NCBI GenBank assembly: GCA_015657535.1
Contig: JADHZB010001963.1
Span: 1 to 58,431 of the forward strand
DNA: 58,431 nt
Source: Nephromyces sp. MM_2019
Taxonomy: Eukaryota > Apicomplexa > Aconoidasida > Nephromycida
Reading direction: 5' to 3'
The position numbers and the translations under genes were made by a program. Position 1 is the stretch's first letter, and every line of letters starts with the position of its first letter. Shown here one piece after another: positions 13,245 to 26,175 of this stretch. The notes below the pieces were generated by a model, which saw only the letters and a program-made list of their open reading frames with translations, was not told where the DNA came from and did not search any database.

Positions 13245-13652
13245 ACTATATTTATTTTTTTCATAATTGCAAATATAATTATTAATTCTTATTTTACAAT
13301 ATTTCAATTTAAATTATTCATCTTTTATGGCTGTTTTATCATATATTTTTAAATTTTGACACATTACAAAAACTTTATATTTGAATTTCTAGTGTTTTTG
13401 TGATTGCTTCGAGTCCATTTGACTTATAATCCAATTTTTTAACCTCTAATGAAATTTTCATCGCTTTTCAAACTTGCTATTTTTGAAATATGTATTATTT
13501 GAACATTCATTATTGTTGTAATTGCATCCTTGCATTGATCATCTTGTTTCGCGGGGTTACAGAAGCTAGTAAATTCAAGCAAATGTTCTTTAACAAAGAC
13601 AGTTGCAGTTGCCTATTAATACATGAATTTACATAATATTTTTGAATAACGA

Positions 13653-16600
13653 TCAAGCTAATACTATTACATAGTAAAATTTCCCTTTGGATAGCTTTTT
13701 CCCATCAACAAGTACAACATCATTAGCCTGAAGATGATACGTTCTCGTACCCTGATCTGGCTTACAAGGACTCCCTAATTGAACTGATACCAAATATTTT
13801 CCATTCACAGGTAGTGTAATTGACCAAAAGTTAGTTACACATGACTTGTAATACATTAAATTTCATTTAGCAGCTTAAACCAGTCTCACCTTGCCAAGTT
13901 GACAATCTTTGACAGCTTTCGCCGATGGAAACATTATACCACCCGAATTTAAAAGATTAAAACGGGTATCAGAACATTGCTCTCCATATGCATTTCTCAG
14001 CCAGCCTAGATAAAGCTCGAATTACAATTTAATCATACAACAGACTTGCTCTACTACCATAAAAAAGTTCGCCATGCCGAGATTTTACTTTTCCCGAGTC
14101 TATATGAAAGCCCTTAACAAAAACATTTTTATAACTTATTTATTAAATGCTATAAGCTCACTGGTATTTGCAAGTTTTCCAAAGCATTAAAGTTTATCAA
14201 GATATTTGAGCCAGACTTTTTATCCTGGCACTTTTTACAGTGTTGGTTTGAAAAGGTCAACGAAATTTGACTGGGTCCATGACTAATAGATTGGATTCCA
14301 TTTCTAGAATTTTTTTCAAAATTTTCACTTGGTCCCATAATTGTAACCAGAGCTTTACACCCCTGATTCTCAAACTGTGAGCACTTTCCAGCGTGTATAC
14401 TAGCTGTACATAATGAGGATTCCGGAGCATAATTTATTGAACCATAAACACTCCCTTCGGGAAAGGCTAAACATTTATACGGACACACAATTATAAATTG
14501 TTGATTCTCTTTAAGAGGAAGAACGTTTGGTATTTGCTCAGCACTTGAGTCACATTTCTTTCGAAACATGTAACATATTTGTTAATACTAAGGTCATATC
14601 ATCACCTCAATTGTGATTTCTTGGAGATCATCTTCCAAAGTGTATCGACTCTTATAATCACATGTAAATCCTATTACTTCGAATGACCCACCACTTGGTT
14701 GTCCAGTTTGAAACATATTATTAATTTCAATTTTCAGCTAGAAATACCCGTTTTCTATGTATTTTTAAACTGATATTAACTTACAAAATCTGTTAAGATA
14801 GGTTGATTTAATTTATATGTATTGTGCTCCAAATCATTGGTGTGCAATAACTTTATCAACTCGCTTTCTTCATTATCCTCTTCTAAATCATAATTAAGAA
14901 CTTCACAATCACTATAAGTTTTGAGTATCATCACCAGTAAATGATAACAGTAACTCCGATGGCCAAGTTGAAGGATCATCTCTAGGTTTAAAACGAAGCT
15001 CAGTGCTAAGCTTGCTGTTTTATTATTCTAATTTTTGACTATAATGCACTCACATTCTAACTAATCTTTTGAATTTTATTTCTATATATTCTCCAATTCC
15101 TATATTTAATTTGAGCTTTTGAAAAGATCTAAATATATTAGACTAAATTCACCATTATTTTCAGTCCTCCAAACTCCATTTTTGGAATCTAGGTGTTTCC
15201 CTGATAGTGCAGCCTCACAAGAAAATTCTTCGGACTCCTGCGAAGTGCTCTCACATGAAAGAAAACTAGGCCCATTAGGCAGTGATAAAACTTCTTCCTC
15301 TCCACCTAATATCCAGTCAGCTCACAGCTATACGAATAAGTTTTTATAAATTATTACCACAGGCCTCATCAGCTTCCTCCTTTCGCTGAACGAATACAGC
15401 GTATTTACTTGTGGCTGGATTCACATCAGCTTTGAAATATCCACTTTCTTTATGTAGTATCATCCAGATTCTCCAAGATTCCTCAGCAATTGTACTGTTT
15501 CGACTATCTATTTTCCTAATAGATACATAATCTTCAGTATCGTGTGCTTTCCATGGGAGTGATGTTATTGGTTTTAAAGGAAATTGCTTTTCAAAAGGTA
15601 TAGCAATATAAATAACTGCAGGAGTGTTTGTATAAAACTCTAAAGAACTAGTTTCTCTTTTTTGAAGGAATGCTAGCCCCTTGTATTTTTGTGGAAGATC
15701 AGCAAAATAATTTGACTGATCATCCTTAAAAACTTTCATTCCATCCATTAAAATTTCAATAGAATAATCACAAGGGTACATCCTTTAAATTTTGAAAATA
15801 TCTTTTGTTTCAGCTAAAAATCCAATATTTTTGACCTGGAGAGTTTTAAGGGTAATTTTGATTTTGTCTTAAATAGAAATTTCTTGGGTATTATCTCCTC
15901 TTCTATCAAATTCGATACCCAACTTAACCTGTTTTGGAAAAACTCAATCTAAGCTCAATATGAAATTTTAAAGATCAAAACTACTTTATGAAATCGTAAT
16001 CCGAATCAGAAAATAATAAAGCTGATGAATGAAACATCTCAAGCCTTATTTTATATTTTTCTCCTCCAATTAGCTTTTGGGGCACAGAGTAAATATCTTT
16101 TCTCTCAAATAAAGCGTGATTTGATATATCAATGAAATCTTCTTCATTTTCAATTTCTATTTCAGGCATTTTATAAATTACGATAGCCTTTTTGTTGAGA
16201 AATAATCGTGCCCCGCATCTCGTTTCTATAAAACACTGTATAATTACACCTCATTGTAATTTAATTGAGCTTTACCAATTTTGAAATTAAAAGCACCCGT
16301 ATGTGGTGCAAGAATATATCCGTCCCATCCTGTTAATTAGTAAGTAGATTGCATAAAGGCTTTTCTAGTAATTTGATATATTTAGTATTTACTAATAGAA
16401 AAGTGATGACTCGAGACTCCAGTAGCTGGTCCACTAGCCATAAAATGCAGCTCTATTACTCTGTCAGCTCTTGTTGCCACCACAGGGTGACGAAAATAAG
16501 AGTTATCAAAGTAAGTGCCAAGTAAACCATCGGGTATTGGGGCATCATTGTATCTGGTAATTTAAATTATCAACTCAATACTTTCAAAATAAAATTTTTA

Positions 16601-17446
16601 CCCGCTAACTGATTGACAGTTTTCGGGGCTTAATAAAGCTTTTTTACGGTCTCTACGAATTTCTTCATCAACTTTATCCTTATAAGCTTTTAATTCTAAA
16701 GTATGTTCACTAGTCTCATTTATCTTTTTGAAACACAATTCGCTTTTAGATAAAATCTTATTTATCTTTGAAGTCCTCTGAGTAAGTGTATTCTGAGCAT
16801 CTCCGCATGTTACATTGTGCCTAGGTAAAAGAATTATTTTAAAACATTACTCAAAAGCCTATCAATTTAACCTATTTATGGTACTTTGAATTCTTGATAT
16901 CAGATTATCTAGTCTAGAGGTCTAAAATGAGTAATTTAACAAAACCTCAATGATAGTCAATTGGTTTTACCATTCTTGAAGCATCATTTATTTTTATTTC
17001 GAACTCTTCTATTAATTTTGCCCGCAACTTATCTTTTTCAATTATTAAATTTTAGAGTTAATAGATAGGAAAACTATTCTTACCATATGTGATTGGTGGT
17101 GAACAGAAATTCCAATCTTTCGGACCTTTACCAAGGAGTTGAACTTCAACATAACACCACTCTTGTCCTATTAAAAATAATTTCTAATAAACACAATTCT
17201 ATAATTCTTTAGCCAAATACCAGCTCTCCCATCAGGGGTGCGTGAGTCAGTGCAGTCAGTATAAGTTTGATCATCTTGCACAAAGGCAGCTGCGCAAAGC
17301 CTTCCATCTATAGTTTTTCTATAATGTTGCCTAAATTCAGTTAGTTCTTGTAGTGGTGCTCTATCGTAAAGATCTGTAGAACTTTGTTGTGCATTAGAAA
17401 ACTCAAAAAGAGCTACAAATAGGATAGCAAGCTCAGCAAACTTCAT
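13653..17446 (-). CDS. Secreted LCCL/FN2/PA14 multidomain adhesive protein (CCp5/FNPA class)
   Basis: ATG at 17446 starts a signal peptide (MKFAELAILFVALFEFSNA). Exon 1 joins exon 2 (17167-17092) through a phase-1 intron to give the fibronectin type II-like motif CTDSRTPDGRAG/GQEWCYVEVQ. After a helical stretch comes a PA14-like domain (GLLGTYFDN, RWDGYILAPHTGAF, CGARLFLNKK, LSWVSNLIEEEIIP; about 16553-15836). A Cys-containing segment is followed by an LCCL domain at 14530-14150 (VYGSINYAPESSLCTASIHAG) and a Cys-rich C-terminal region (13844-13653 last exon). This set of domains matches the LCCL/lectin-adhesive-like proteins of apicomplexan gametocytes, zygotes and oocysts. Clear exons include 16921-16872, 16820-16602, 16553-16393, 16329-16276, 16225-15985, 15928-15836 and 15782-15358. 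Borders between 15305 and 14770 are uncertain, and one frame break lies near 14915. Confidence 0.88.
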
Positions 17447-18140
17447 TTTAAATATTTTACTTAATATAAATCATAGAACTTTCTTCAGAAAATAGTTTCA
17501 TTTAACTGTATTTACAGTAATTGTTTTAATTCATTTTTATTTCAAGTAATAATTCTAAAAACCAAATATCAAATCTCCAATCAAATGAGAATTACAAGGA
17601 AATTTTCATTATATACTAATTGAGTTAAATAATTAAGCTTTTAACAATTTGAGTTAAGGTCATCAATATCCTGATTGATTTGAACCAATTTGTCAAAACT
17701 AAAATTTCTACAAGACTTATGCTCTGCTAAAGGAAGCAACTTTAAACTTTTTGTTTTTTATAATAAATGATGGATCAATTTTTTCCTCTTGCTTTTTTAA
17801 TTATTCAAACTAATATATCTAAGATAATGGAGCTATAATCAAGTCACCTTCAGTATCTAAGATAATATTGACAATGTGTCATAGTAAGGTTTTTTTTCAT
17901 TAAAAAAGTGATAATGTAGATGGTGAAAATGAAGAAAGTCTAATTATTCAGAATTTGCATCGTTTCAGTCTAAAAGTGGTGTGAGTGCTATGTTTTTAAA
18001 AGTGAGAGCTTGAAGCACTTTTGAAGATATTAGATTTTCCATTAGGAGGTTCTGATAAGAGGTAAGTAATTTATAGAAAATGGAGTTTCATTGCTACTCT
18101 TAAGACTTCATTTAGTAAATGGAGGCTATATTAAGTCAAA

Positions 18141-19882
18141 TTAAAAATAAAAATTGAAATGGATTTTGCAAATCGTTATCTTAACCTTATAGCCTTCATG
18201 AATCTTGGGATCATAGTGATCTGTGTCAAATTTGATTCCATCGTAAAAGCAATCATATAGTACTAAACCATAAGCTGGAGCAAGGCCCATATCCCTATTT
18301 ATTAAAAAAAAATTATATTGGACTTATAAAATAATTGAAGCAATTGTTTGGCTAACGTGGTATTTTTTGATAAGTCATTTTTTAACAATTTTTCGATTAT
18401 ACAAGGTTCGGCTTTTCCTGATCCAATTTGTATCAAAGTTGCTATCATATACCTCACCTATTGGGTTGAAAATTTAATAATTTGAAACTTTCAAACAAAA
18501 TTACTTTTGAGATTTCCAATGATTTACCTGATGCCACAAAAATGAGCGTCCCGTTATAGTAAATGCACCGATACTAAAGCCCAGGTATTGATACGATATG
18601 TCAAGAATTGTCCTCCTGAAATATAAAATATTTACTGGATTATAGTAAGAATTCTCTGCTTTGATACTATTGTTTTTACTTTGTTCTTTTAGGGCTTCTA
18701 CGGTCAATTTTGCAAAAATTTTTGAAGTCATGTTCCCCCATCTGAGTTGAATTACATTATTTTAAAGAAAAATATCCCGAGTAAATTTGATATTCGGATA
18801 GCTTACAAAAGATTTTGAAGATTCAATCATTTGATCAATGTTAAGTCCATCCGTAATAAAGAAATACTTATACATCCGTGAAATGCAAAAATGTCTAAGG
18901 AAAAATTAGCAAAGTCATAGAAATTACAAGATTTTCTGGTGTAGTCAATTAATTGGTTTTCAATATGTACCTGGCATCGAAATTCTCAGAGACAATTTTT
19001 ACTTCAAGGATTCTGATATCTTTTGGTAGGAGACTATTTATGCGCTTTCTTATGTCATTTGTTGCTAATGATTTAAAATGCATAAAATTGATTAAGAATT
19101 ATATTTTTTTTATATAAAATTACTTAATAAATTTACCTTCTTCAATCGATGTGCACTGATCAAATCTGTAATTAGGCGATAAAGATATATATTAGAAATT
19201 TTCAAGCACATAGAGACCTATCTTTTTCAGACCTGTATGTAATTATCAAAGAAAAGTAGTTTCCACTTGCATGAACCCCTTTATCAGTTCTTCCACATCT
19301 TGAGAATTCGCTGCAATGAGATGTAAGGTACAATATTACATTCTTAAAGGTATGCTAATCAGGGCTACCAAGAGTTACGATCTTTTATTAATCTTGATTT
19401 TTGAGCAGCTTTGAAGAATTCTCGTTCAATTGTCTTGACTCCCTGTGTTTGATAAGCTAGGCCCTATCAAAATAATAAAAATTTCTTTAGAATTTGATCA
19501 AATAAAAATTGTACTAGAGAAAAATTATTTATTCATAAAACAAAGAAATATACTAATCAGGGAGCACAACTTCACTTGAGAAACCATTAATGCTAACAAG
19601 ATTATTATAAGTATCAAAGATAAAGATAATTGGCTCTTTCCTTACATAATAGTTTTGTCCATAATACGAGAGTTTCATTAGACACTTTTTAGTTGTATAG
19701 CCTCCATCTTTTTCATCCAGTTCTTCACTGTATTGGAAGTTTATGTTACAATTAAATTTTGAAAATTTAAAGTCTTAGAGACACTATTTAAGATATTAAA
19801 GTATAATATAACAGAAATAATTTTATCCTTACTCCTTAGACATATCGAAATCATCTGGTAAGTTTTCGAAGAAATCATCCAT
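18141..19882 (-). CDS. PUS3: tRNA pseudouridine synthase, TruA family, Pus3/Deg1-like
   Basis: The multi-exon minus-strand model starts with MDDFFENLPDDFD (ATG at 19882) and ends with TAA at 18143-18141. Diagnostic TruA segments appear in order: MKLSYYGQNYYGLAYQTQG; CGRTDKGVHASGNYFSL, with the catalytic Asp in GRTDKGVHA; LPKDIRIL; GEHDFKNFCKID; ITGRSFLWHQVRYMI; and the C-terminal APAYGLVLYDCFYDGI. The QTQGVKTIE and GEHDF...FCKID forms favour the Pus3/Deg1 group that modifies U38/U39 in tRNA anticodon arms. Introns are about 50-170 bp with consistent phases. It is divergent from dolichol kinase, 484 bp between starts. Cytosolic, nuclear or mitochondrial location cannot be read from the sequence. 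Confidence 0.92.
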
Positions 19883-20366
19883 TTTGCTTAAGGAATTTTT
19901 TGAGAGTTCTCGAGTTTGTATAAAGTAATATTTAAAAATAAGCCTACTTTAAGAGACTTCTATTTAGCTTATTTTTCGCACTAACTTGATGTTTTGAATC
20001 TAAGGATATAAGATATCTCACAAACAGATTGCGACATTATTAAATTTATTTCTTCATACTACCTCTAGAAATTAAGCTTGATGGTATCAATTATTTGATA
20101 TGAAACAAAAATGCTTGGGCAAGGATTTTCAATAGACACCCTTCCTCAACACATTAAAAGCCGAAATTTACCTGAAAGGATTAAGCTCAAACAGAACTAA
20201 TTTTCATTTTATGAGTATTATATGATTTTTTAGTTATTCCACAATTCAAATTTCTTAAAATTGTAAATCCTTTTATAAGCTGATAATAATAAAAAAATAT
20301 AGCAACTTATCCAATACACAAAAGTATAAATGATCTTGTAGTATTTAGATTATCTTTCAGTATGAA
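19883..20366. promoter_or_regulatory. Divergent intergenic region between PUS3 and dolichol kinase
   Basis: 484 bp of AT-rich DNA separates the two opposing starts, so both promoters must lie here or in leader introns. The sequence tttcag directly before tatgaaATGG at 20367 looks like a splice acceptor and may mark a leader intron for the kinase. I see no recognisable transcription-factor motif. Confidence 0.4.
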
Positions 20367-23300
20367 ATGGATTCGAACTCAACTACTCCATCGAATGTTT
20401 ACAGATTAACAATGGAAGTTTTACTATTATTCATTCCATTTTCAATAGTTGCTCTATCCCAATCACAGCAACTTGTTTTATGCTTGAAATTTGGGTTCCT
20501 TCCCACATTGCTATCATCTTTATACATTTATTTAAGAAGGAAGGAAAAAAAAGTCTGGAATAACAAACAAGAGAACACCGATTGTTTTTATAAGGACAAT
20601 TTCACCCTCATTACTGGATTCTTATACTCCTTTTTTAACCATCCAGAATGTGAAGGTATGCGTAGATATCTATTACAAATTTATTACCTTTCATTACCAT
20701 CACATATTACATACGGTTTAATACTATATATTACAAGTTTCTCAAATCTCTGCCTATCTCCATTTATAAAAGGCAAATTAAGTTTAATATATAGTCTTAG
20801 CCCAATACACCTGAAATTGCTTAATAATTTTATGTGCTACTAACTACTTAGGAGCTTATCAGCCTTACTCCGATAACATGCCTAGAGCTTGCAAAATGCA
20901 GAAAGATTTTTATCGAAAGGTATTTCAAATAACACATGATTATTATTATATAATGCAAATCCTCTATTTATTTGCAATTAGAATAGGGCCAGTTCAGCTG
21001 TCAAAACATTTTCTTTTAAAAATATTGGAGGATCCCTGAGCTTTAAGCCTGATAAAGTGAATAGAAATACAAAATTAGATTCATCTCAAAAAGGTAAATT
21101 GTTGGACTAATTTTTATTTTGCAAGCAACACAAGTTTGGATTCTTTTAAATTCTCAATTAAAAATTAGAGATTATATTGAAATATAAATCTCAAACAATA
21201 AATTCTTATTAATAAATGGAATCATACTTGAATCTGTTAAAATTGTATTATATAATCAAAGCTTTATGATTTCAAAAACTAATGTCTTTAAAATTTAGCA
21301 AGCCCATTATTAAAAAAGAATCATGAAAACTCTAAAATTAGACTTGGGAGCCCCATGCTTTTTGGAATGTTTTTTATACCATTTTTTATCATAATACTAA
21401 CACATTCAGAGACGAACATGAATACCCAATTCCAAGGTTATGCAATAAGTAAACAAATTTTAAATAATGAAAATAAAATTAGCCTCACTGACTCTAACAG
21501 AAATATGGCATGTGTACCCAAGTTTGATGGTTACTTCTTATTGCTTTTCTTTCCTCATAAGATTTTCACCGATTCACATAATAGATCTACTTATTGGAAT
21601 CTTCATCCACTATGCATTTAGCCTTATATTAAATAAAGGTAAATTTCACTTTATACAATACTTATTTAACCAAAAAACACATATTTCTCTTTTGAAATCA
21701 ATTTATTTTTAGAGCGCTTCCAGGAAATTTTTTTTATATACTTTATTGGAAGTAGTCAAATTTTGTTTACAGTTTTAGTACTTGAAATATTCAGTTCTAA
21801 AACAAGAAGGTAAGATGAAATTAACAAATAGATATATTTATATACATGTCCTTAAATAGAATATACATTGACACTTGGCTAATAGGGCTCTAAGCTTCAA
21901 CGAGGCAGCTGTTTTGGCACAGCTTATTGCTTCTTTCATTTTCTTCACAATCTGGGAACATTATCAATCATATCTTCACAGCTCACGATCTTATCAATTT
22001 CAATTAGGAAATTATCTCTCGTCTTTTGCGGTTAATTCTATTTTAAATTCAGTTTTATTTTATGAAATTTTTTTTATTACATATATATAGATTATACAAA
22101 TATCAATTTTATGTATTGGGTCACATTTAATTTCGCGTTATCTAACATTTTCCTCCAAATTAATCAACACACTAGTTATTAGTAATGCTGTACTCAGTAT
22201 TATAGCTGCCGGAAGTTTAGAATTTGGTGAGGATTACCTATTTAATATGTAAATCAAATTTTAATCTAAAATTTTCATAATTTTATAGACAATTCGAATC
22301 TCTTCCTATGGATGATAAACCTTTTAATCGAAGATTATGAGAATTCTTGTATCATTTTTACTTGGACGATAATTAGTTTTATTTGGATATTTTGCAGTTC
22401 AATGCTGTTAACTTCAAAGAATGACTCAGACTTAGTTTCTTTTAGGAAAGGGTTTCATTTCTTAATAGTTTTCGTTCTATTAATTGCTATTTATTTTGTA
22501 AAGGTATTTGTGTAAAAGATTTGACATCAAATATTTATGAACTATTTATTATATTTTATTCAGATGAAGCTTCTGTTTTCAATACTACACCTCGTTATTT
22601 GGTTTTTTTCTTTTATTGAATTTTTCAGAATAATAAATGATAATACAACCACATCAGAAATCATTTTTCATTTTTACTCCAAGTAAGATCCTTAATTTAA
22701 TTGATGAGCTATATTTATTTCAAAACAATGGATATTCTTAGGTTCCTTGCCACAGACTCAAGAGATTCTAGATATTTTATTTTTAGCCATCTTTACTTAA
22801 TTTTAGGGTGATATATTGATCATTTAAAGTCTCATATATGTACTCTGAATTTTAAAACTATCTTGTTGCTTTTAGTGTTTCAATCCCCATTTTTATTTCG
22901 GAATATCAAGGCAGATCTGGTTCAGCCATAACTCCTTTCTTAGGAATTATAGTTACAGGAATTGGTGATTCAATGGTACAGCAAACTTGTGTTTCATATA
23001 TATCTTTCAACAATGATATAACTTATATGTTCTTATAGGGTGCAATTATAGGAAGAAAATTTGGTAGAACTCCCCTACCTGTAAATAAAGAAAAAACAAT
23101 CGAAGGTGGAACCATATAAACTCTCTCCAAGAATCTCCCTGAATTCAAATTTTTAATAAACTTTTACTGTTTTTCAATTAGGGAGCGCATCTTTTCTCAT
23201 ATCTTGTATAATCTCAACTGTCCTCATTGAGGCACTAATCGGAGTAAGCCCTATTATAGATATTATTTTTTATATTATTTTTTCTTCCTATTATTAGGGA

Positions 23301-23512
23301 CTTGACCTTACTTGGTACAAAATAATAATAACTTATATTATGGCTACGATCTTTGAGGTATACCACCTTTTAATACATCTACAAGCTCAAAATAAAACCT
23401 TTTTTTTATACCTATTATCTTTATTTTATAGTCCTACACACAAGACATTGATAATCTAAATTTACCGTTGTTCACCTTTATAACTTATCAAAGCTTGAGC
23501 TTTACCGGATAA
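20367..23512 (+). CDS. DOLK: Dolichol kinase, polytopic ER membrane protein
   Basis: About fifteen short exons (first 20367-20655, last ending TAA 23510-23512) with mostly 50-200 bp introns; phases agree at the joins I traced. The C-terminal half carries the dolichol kinase core: FRKGFHFL, then FLATDSRDSRYFIFSHLYLI, then GIIVTGIGDSMGAIIGRKFG with the CTP-binding GIGD, then VNKEKTIEGSASFL, and finally DIDNLNLPLFT. Multiple hydrophobic segments run through the whole protein. The enzyme phosphorylates dolichol with CTP on the ER membrane, supplying dolichyl phosphate for N-glycosylation and GPI anchors. One intron at 22030-22089 removes an in-frame stop. Convergent with the oocyst wall gene. Confidence 0.92.
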
Positions 23513-23903
23513 CTAGCAAACTTTCAATTATTAATTACAATTATTATCAAAATGAAAATTATAAACTCCAATGATGTAGATTAACACCCGAAGCATGATT
23601 ATAAATATAATGTATGAAGTTTCACATTATTAAGAAACTTGATCTTAAGGTTTCAAGACTTTAATTTAATACTTGTTCTTTAACAGACTAGCTACTAAAA
23701 AACTAACTACTAAAAATACTAATTTAAATTTAACCAGATAAAAGTAATTTTTGAGATTTTTATACCACTCCTGAAATTTTGTATAATTTTTTTCTAAATT
23801 TGTCTATTCAACTTTATCTCATTTTTTAATCTAGTCATTTTAATTGTTATTTTATTATAACAAAATGCCATCTTTGAGATAAAATACTTTTAATAGCACT
23901 TTT

Positions 23904-25956
23904 TCAATTGGCTGAATATGTTTTATGCGAGCCCAAGTTTGTAAAGTAACTGGACACATCATCGATGAAATTTTTGAAGCTCGAAGCCAAGTTAGTTGAA
24001 AAGTTATCTCCAAGTAGTCTTTTTTTGGAATGGTGATAGCCATGATGGCCTTCCTTAGACTTAACACACTTGCCATTCATGAGACTATGAGCATGTGGGC
24101 AGCTCATAGCTGGCTCAGTGAATTTACTCATGAAACAATTTCCTGTACTATCTAAGATATAGTTTTTGGGGCAAACTTTCTCTGCTATTGCTCTATGAAC
24201 ATGCTCACACTTATCACCATTAATATTAGACCCGGCAGGGCATAAGTATTGTGGAGGAGCATCGACAGATTTGATACATGTATCACCATTTAACGTAAAA
24301 CTTTCTGGACAGAATAATTGAGGTTCCTTAGTTGTCATAGAAATACATCCTTCATCAGTAGGGGTAGATCCATCTTTACATTTGTAACTTGCAGGAGTGG
24401 TCGAATATTTTACGCAGTACTTACCTTGTAATTGTGCTCCGGTTGGGCACACTTCATCAGGTGTAACAACATTGACCTATATTCATAATTTAAACACAAA
24501 AATTAAAAGAATTATATCCAGCTTAATTAAAATTAAAAGTTGATTAATCAAGCTCCCTATTTGAGTTTTTAAACTCTAGATCAAAGAATTACCATATAAC
24601 AGGAACTGCCATCAGATGAGTAACCAGTGGGGCAAACATATTTTGGCTTAACGTGATGGGTTTCTATACATGTACCACCTTGGGTGATTTGGCCTTTATT
24701 ACAATAAGTTTGAGGATTAGTATCTTGCATTTCCAGACATTCTTTATTATGGGTAACACTTCCGGGAGGACAGACAAAATCAGCATTATAAGAATCAACA
24801 CTGGTACATGATCCATATTCATCCATGCTAAATCCTTTAGGGCACTCCTTTTTAAGAGATTCTTCAGTGACCTTGACGCATTCATTTCCTTGGAAGGAAT
24901 ATCCTTTTTTACAAACTGGCACTGACGATTGATTCTCAGTAACTACACACATTTTTTTGCTTGAATCATAATAACCAGTTGAACAAACTTCATTGGTCTC
25001 AGAATAATTATCTTTATAGCAAAAGCCTTGATCATCTTTTTTAAAGCCATGTCTATTTTTTAATATGAAATTTAATGATTTATTGTTAACTAGAAACTAG
25101 AGGCTAATAGATCTAAACTTACGGGCATTTTGAAACTGATTTTTCTGATATTAATTTTATGCATTGATTATTTTGCATCTTATAGTCTTTAGGACACGAA
25201 GTCTCAGGTGCTGTGTGCTCAACAGCTACACACTCGTCACTCTTACTGTTTCCGTACGTTTGTAAAATATAGCCGGGAGGACATTCTATTTATTAAATAA
25301 ACTAGTTGTAAAAGTGGTTAAGACAACAGAAATTTATGCTCTTACTTGGGCTTCTAGGGAAGTATTGATACATGACACAATCTTTATTCTCTTTTTGGAA
25401 TCCAGGTGGGCACATCTCTTGTGATGGCATATATTCATTCTTGGTGCAAGAAATTCCATCGTTTGCGACTTGATAACCTTTTCCACATTCAATATTGGGA
25501 GATGCGGTAGCAAAGGTTGTACATCTTTTCCCATCTGTGTTTGATCCCGGTGGGCACTGCATTACACTTGGAGATTTCACTACACTTACACATTGGCCAT
25601 TTTCATAATAGCCAGCATTCTGAATTGAAATTGTAAATGCAACTATAGAACTAATAATGAATGATTTCGAAATTTTTTTACTGACTTTAGGGCATGTATA
25701 AGTCCCTTCTGTTGTTCTAGTAAACATACAATGGCTACCACTTAGATTGTAACCTTCAGGGCAAACATAATATGGCTGGTATCCTCCTGATTCAATAGTA
25801 TTTATAGAAATTTATTTTTCAAAATTACTCTCAAAATGAAATTGCTTATGTTAAGGATTTATTAAAATTACCATCTTTGTGGCCATGAGACTCTCCAAAT
25901 TTTGACATATAGCCAATAACCCAAACCAGAACAATCGAACTAATTTTGACAAGCAT
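23904..25956 (-). CDS. Oocyst wall protein, Cys-repeat (COWP/OWP family)
   Basis: ATG at 25956 opens a hydrophobic leader (MLVKISSIVLVWVIGYMSKF), consistent with secretion. The mature protein is a run of OWP type I-like Cys units, with motifs such as VCPEGYNL, QCPPGSNTDGKRC, MCPPGFQ, ECPKGFSMDEYGSC, VCPPGSV, VCPTGYSSDGSSC and LCPAGSNINGDKC. The short tail ends KTYSAN before TGA at 23906-23904 and is preceded by a His/Lys-rich stretch. Such proteins are disulphide-crosslinked structural components of the oocyst wall in Cryptosporidium and Toxoplasma. Unlike the intronless Cryptosporidium genes, this one has about five coding introns (for example the exon ending at 24593 and the last exon from about 24475). 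Stage-specific expression is inferred from family knowledge. Confidence 0.9.
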
Positions 25957-25960
25957 TTTG

Positions 25961-26174
25961 CTAAAATGAAATAGGTTATATAAGCAATTTGATATCAAAA
26001 TACAAATTTTGAAAGCTTCATTTATTTATTAAAAAGTATTTTCTCCATAAAAATTTCCGTAGCTACAGGAATTGGACAGAATTGTTTAAGTAATACATCA
26101 AAAAATAACTATCTGATGATTCTTTTAAGCGTTTCTTGTTTAAAAATATTTTGTAATACACACAAACAACTTAC
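25961..26174 (-). other. Probable 5'-UTR intron of the oocyst wall protein gene
   Basis: On the minus strand a strong donor GAG|GTAAGTTG begins at 26174. A pyrimidine-rich acceptor cattttag ends at 25961, four bases upstream of the ATG. This would place a 214-bp intron in the leader. Confidence 0.5.
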
Positions 26175-26175
26175 C

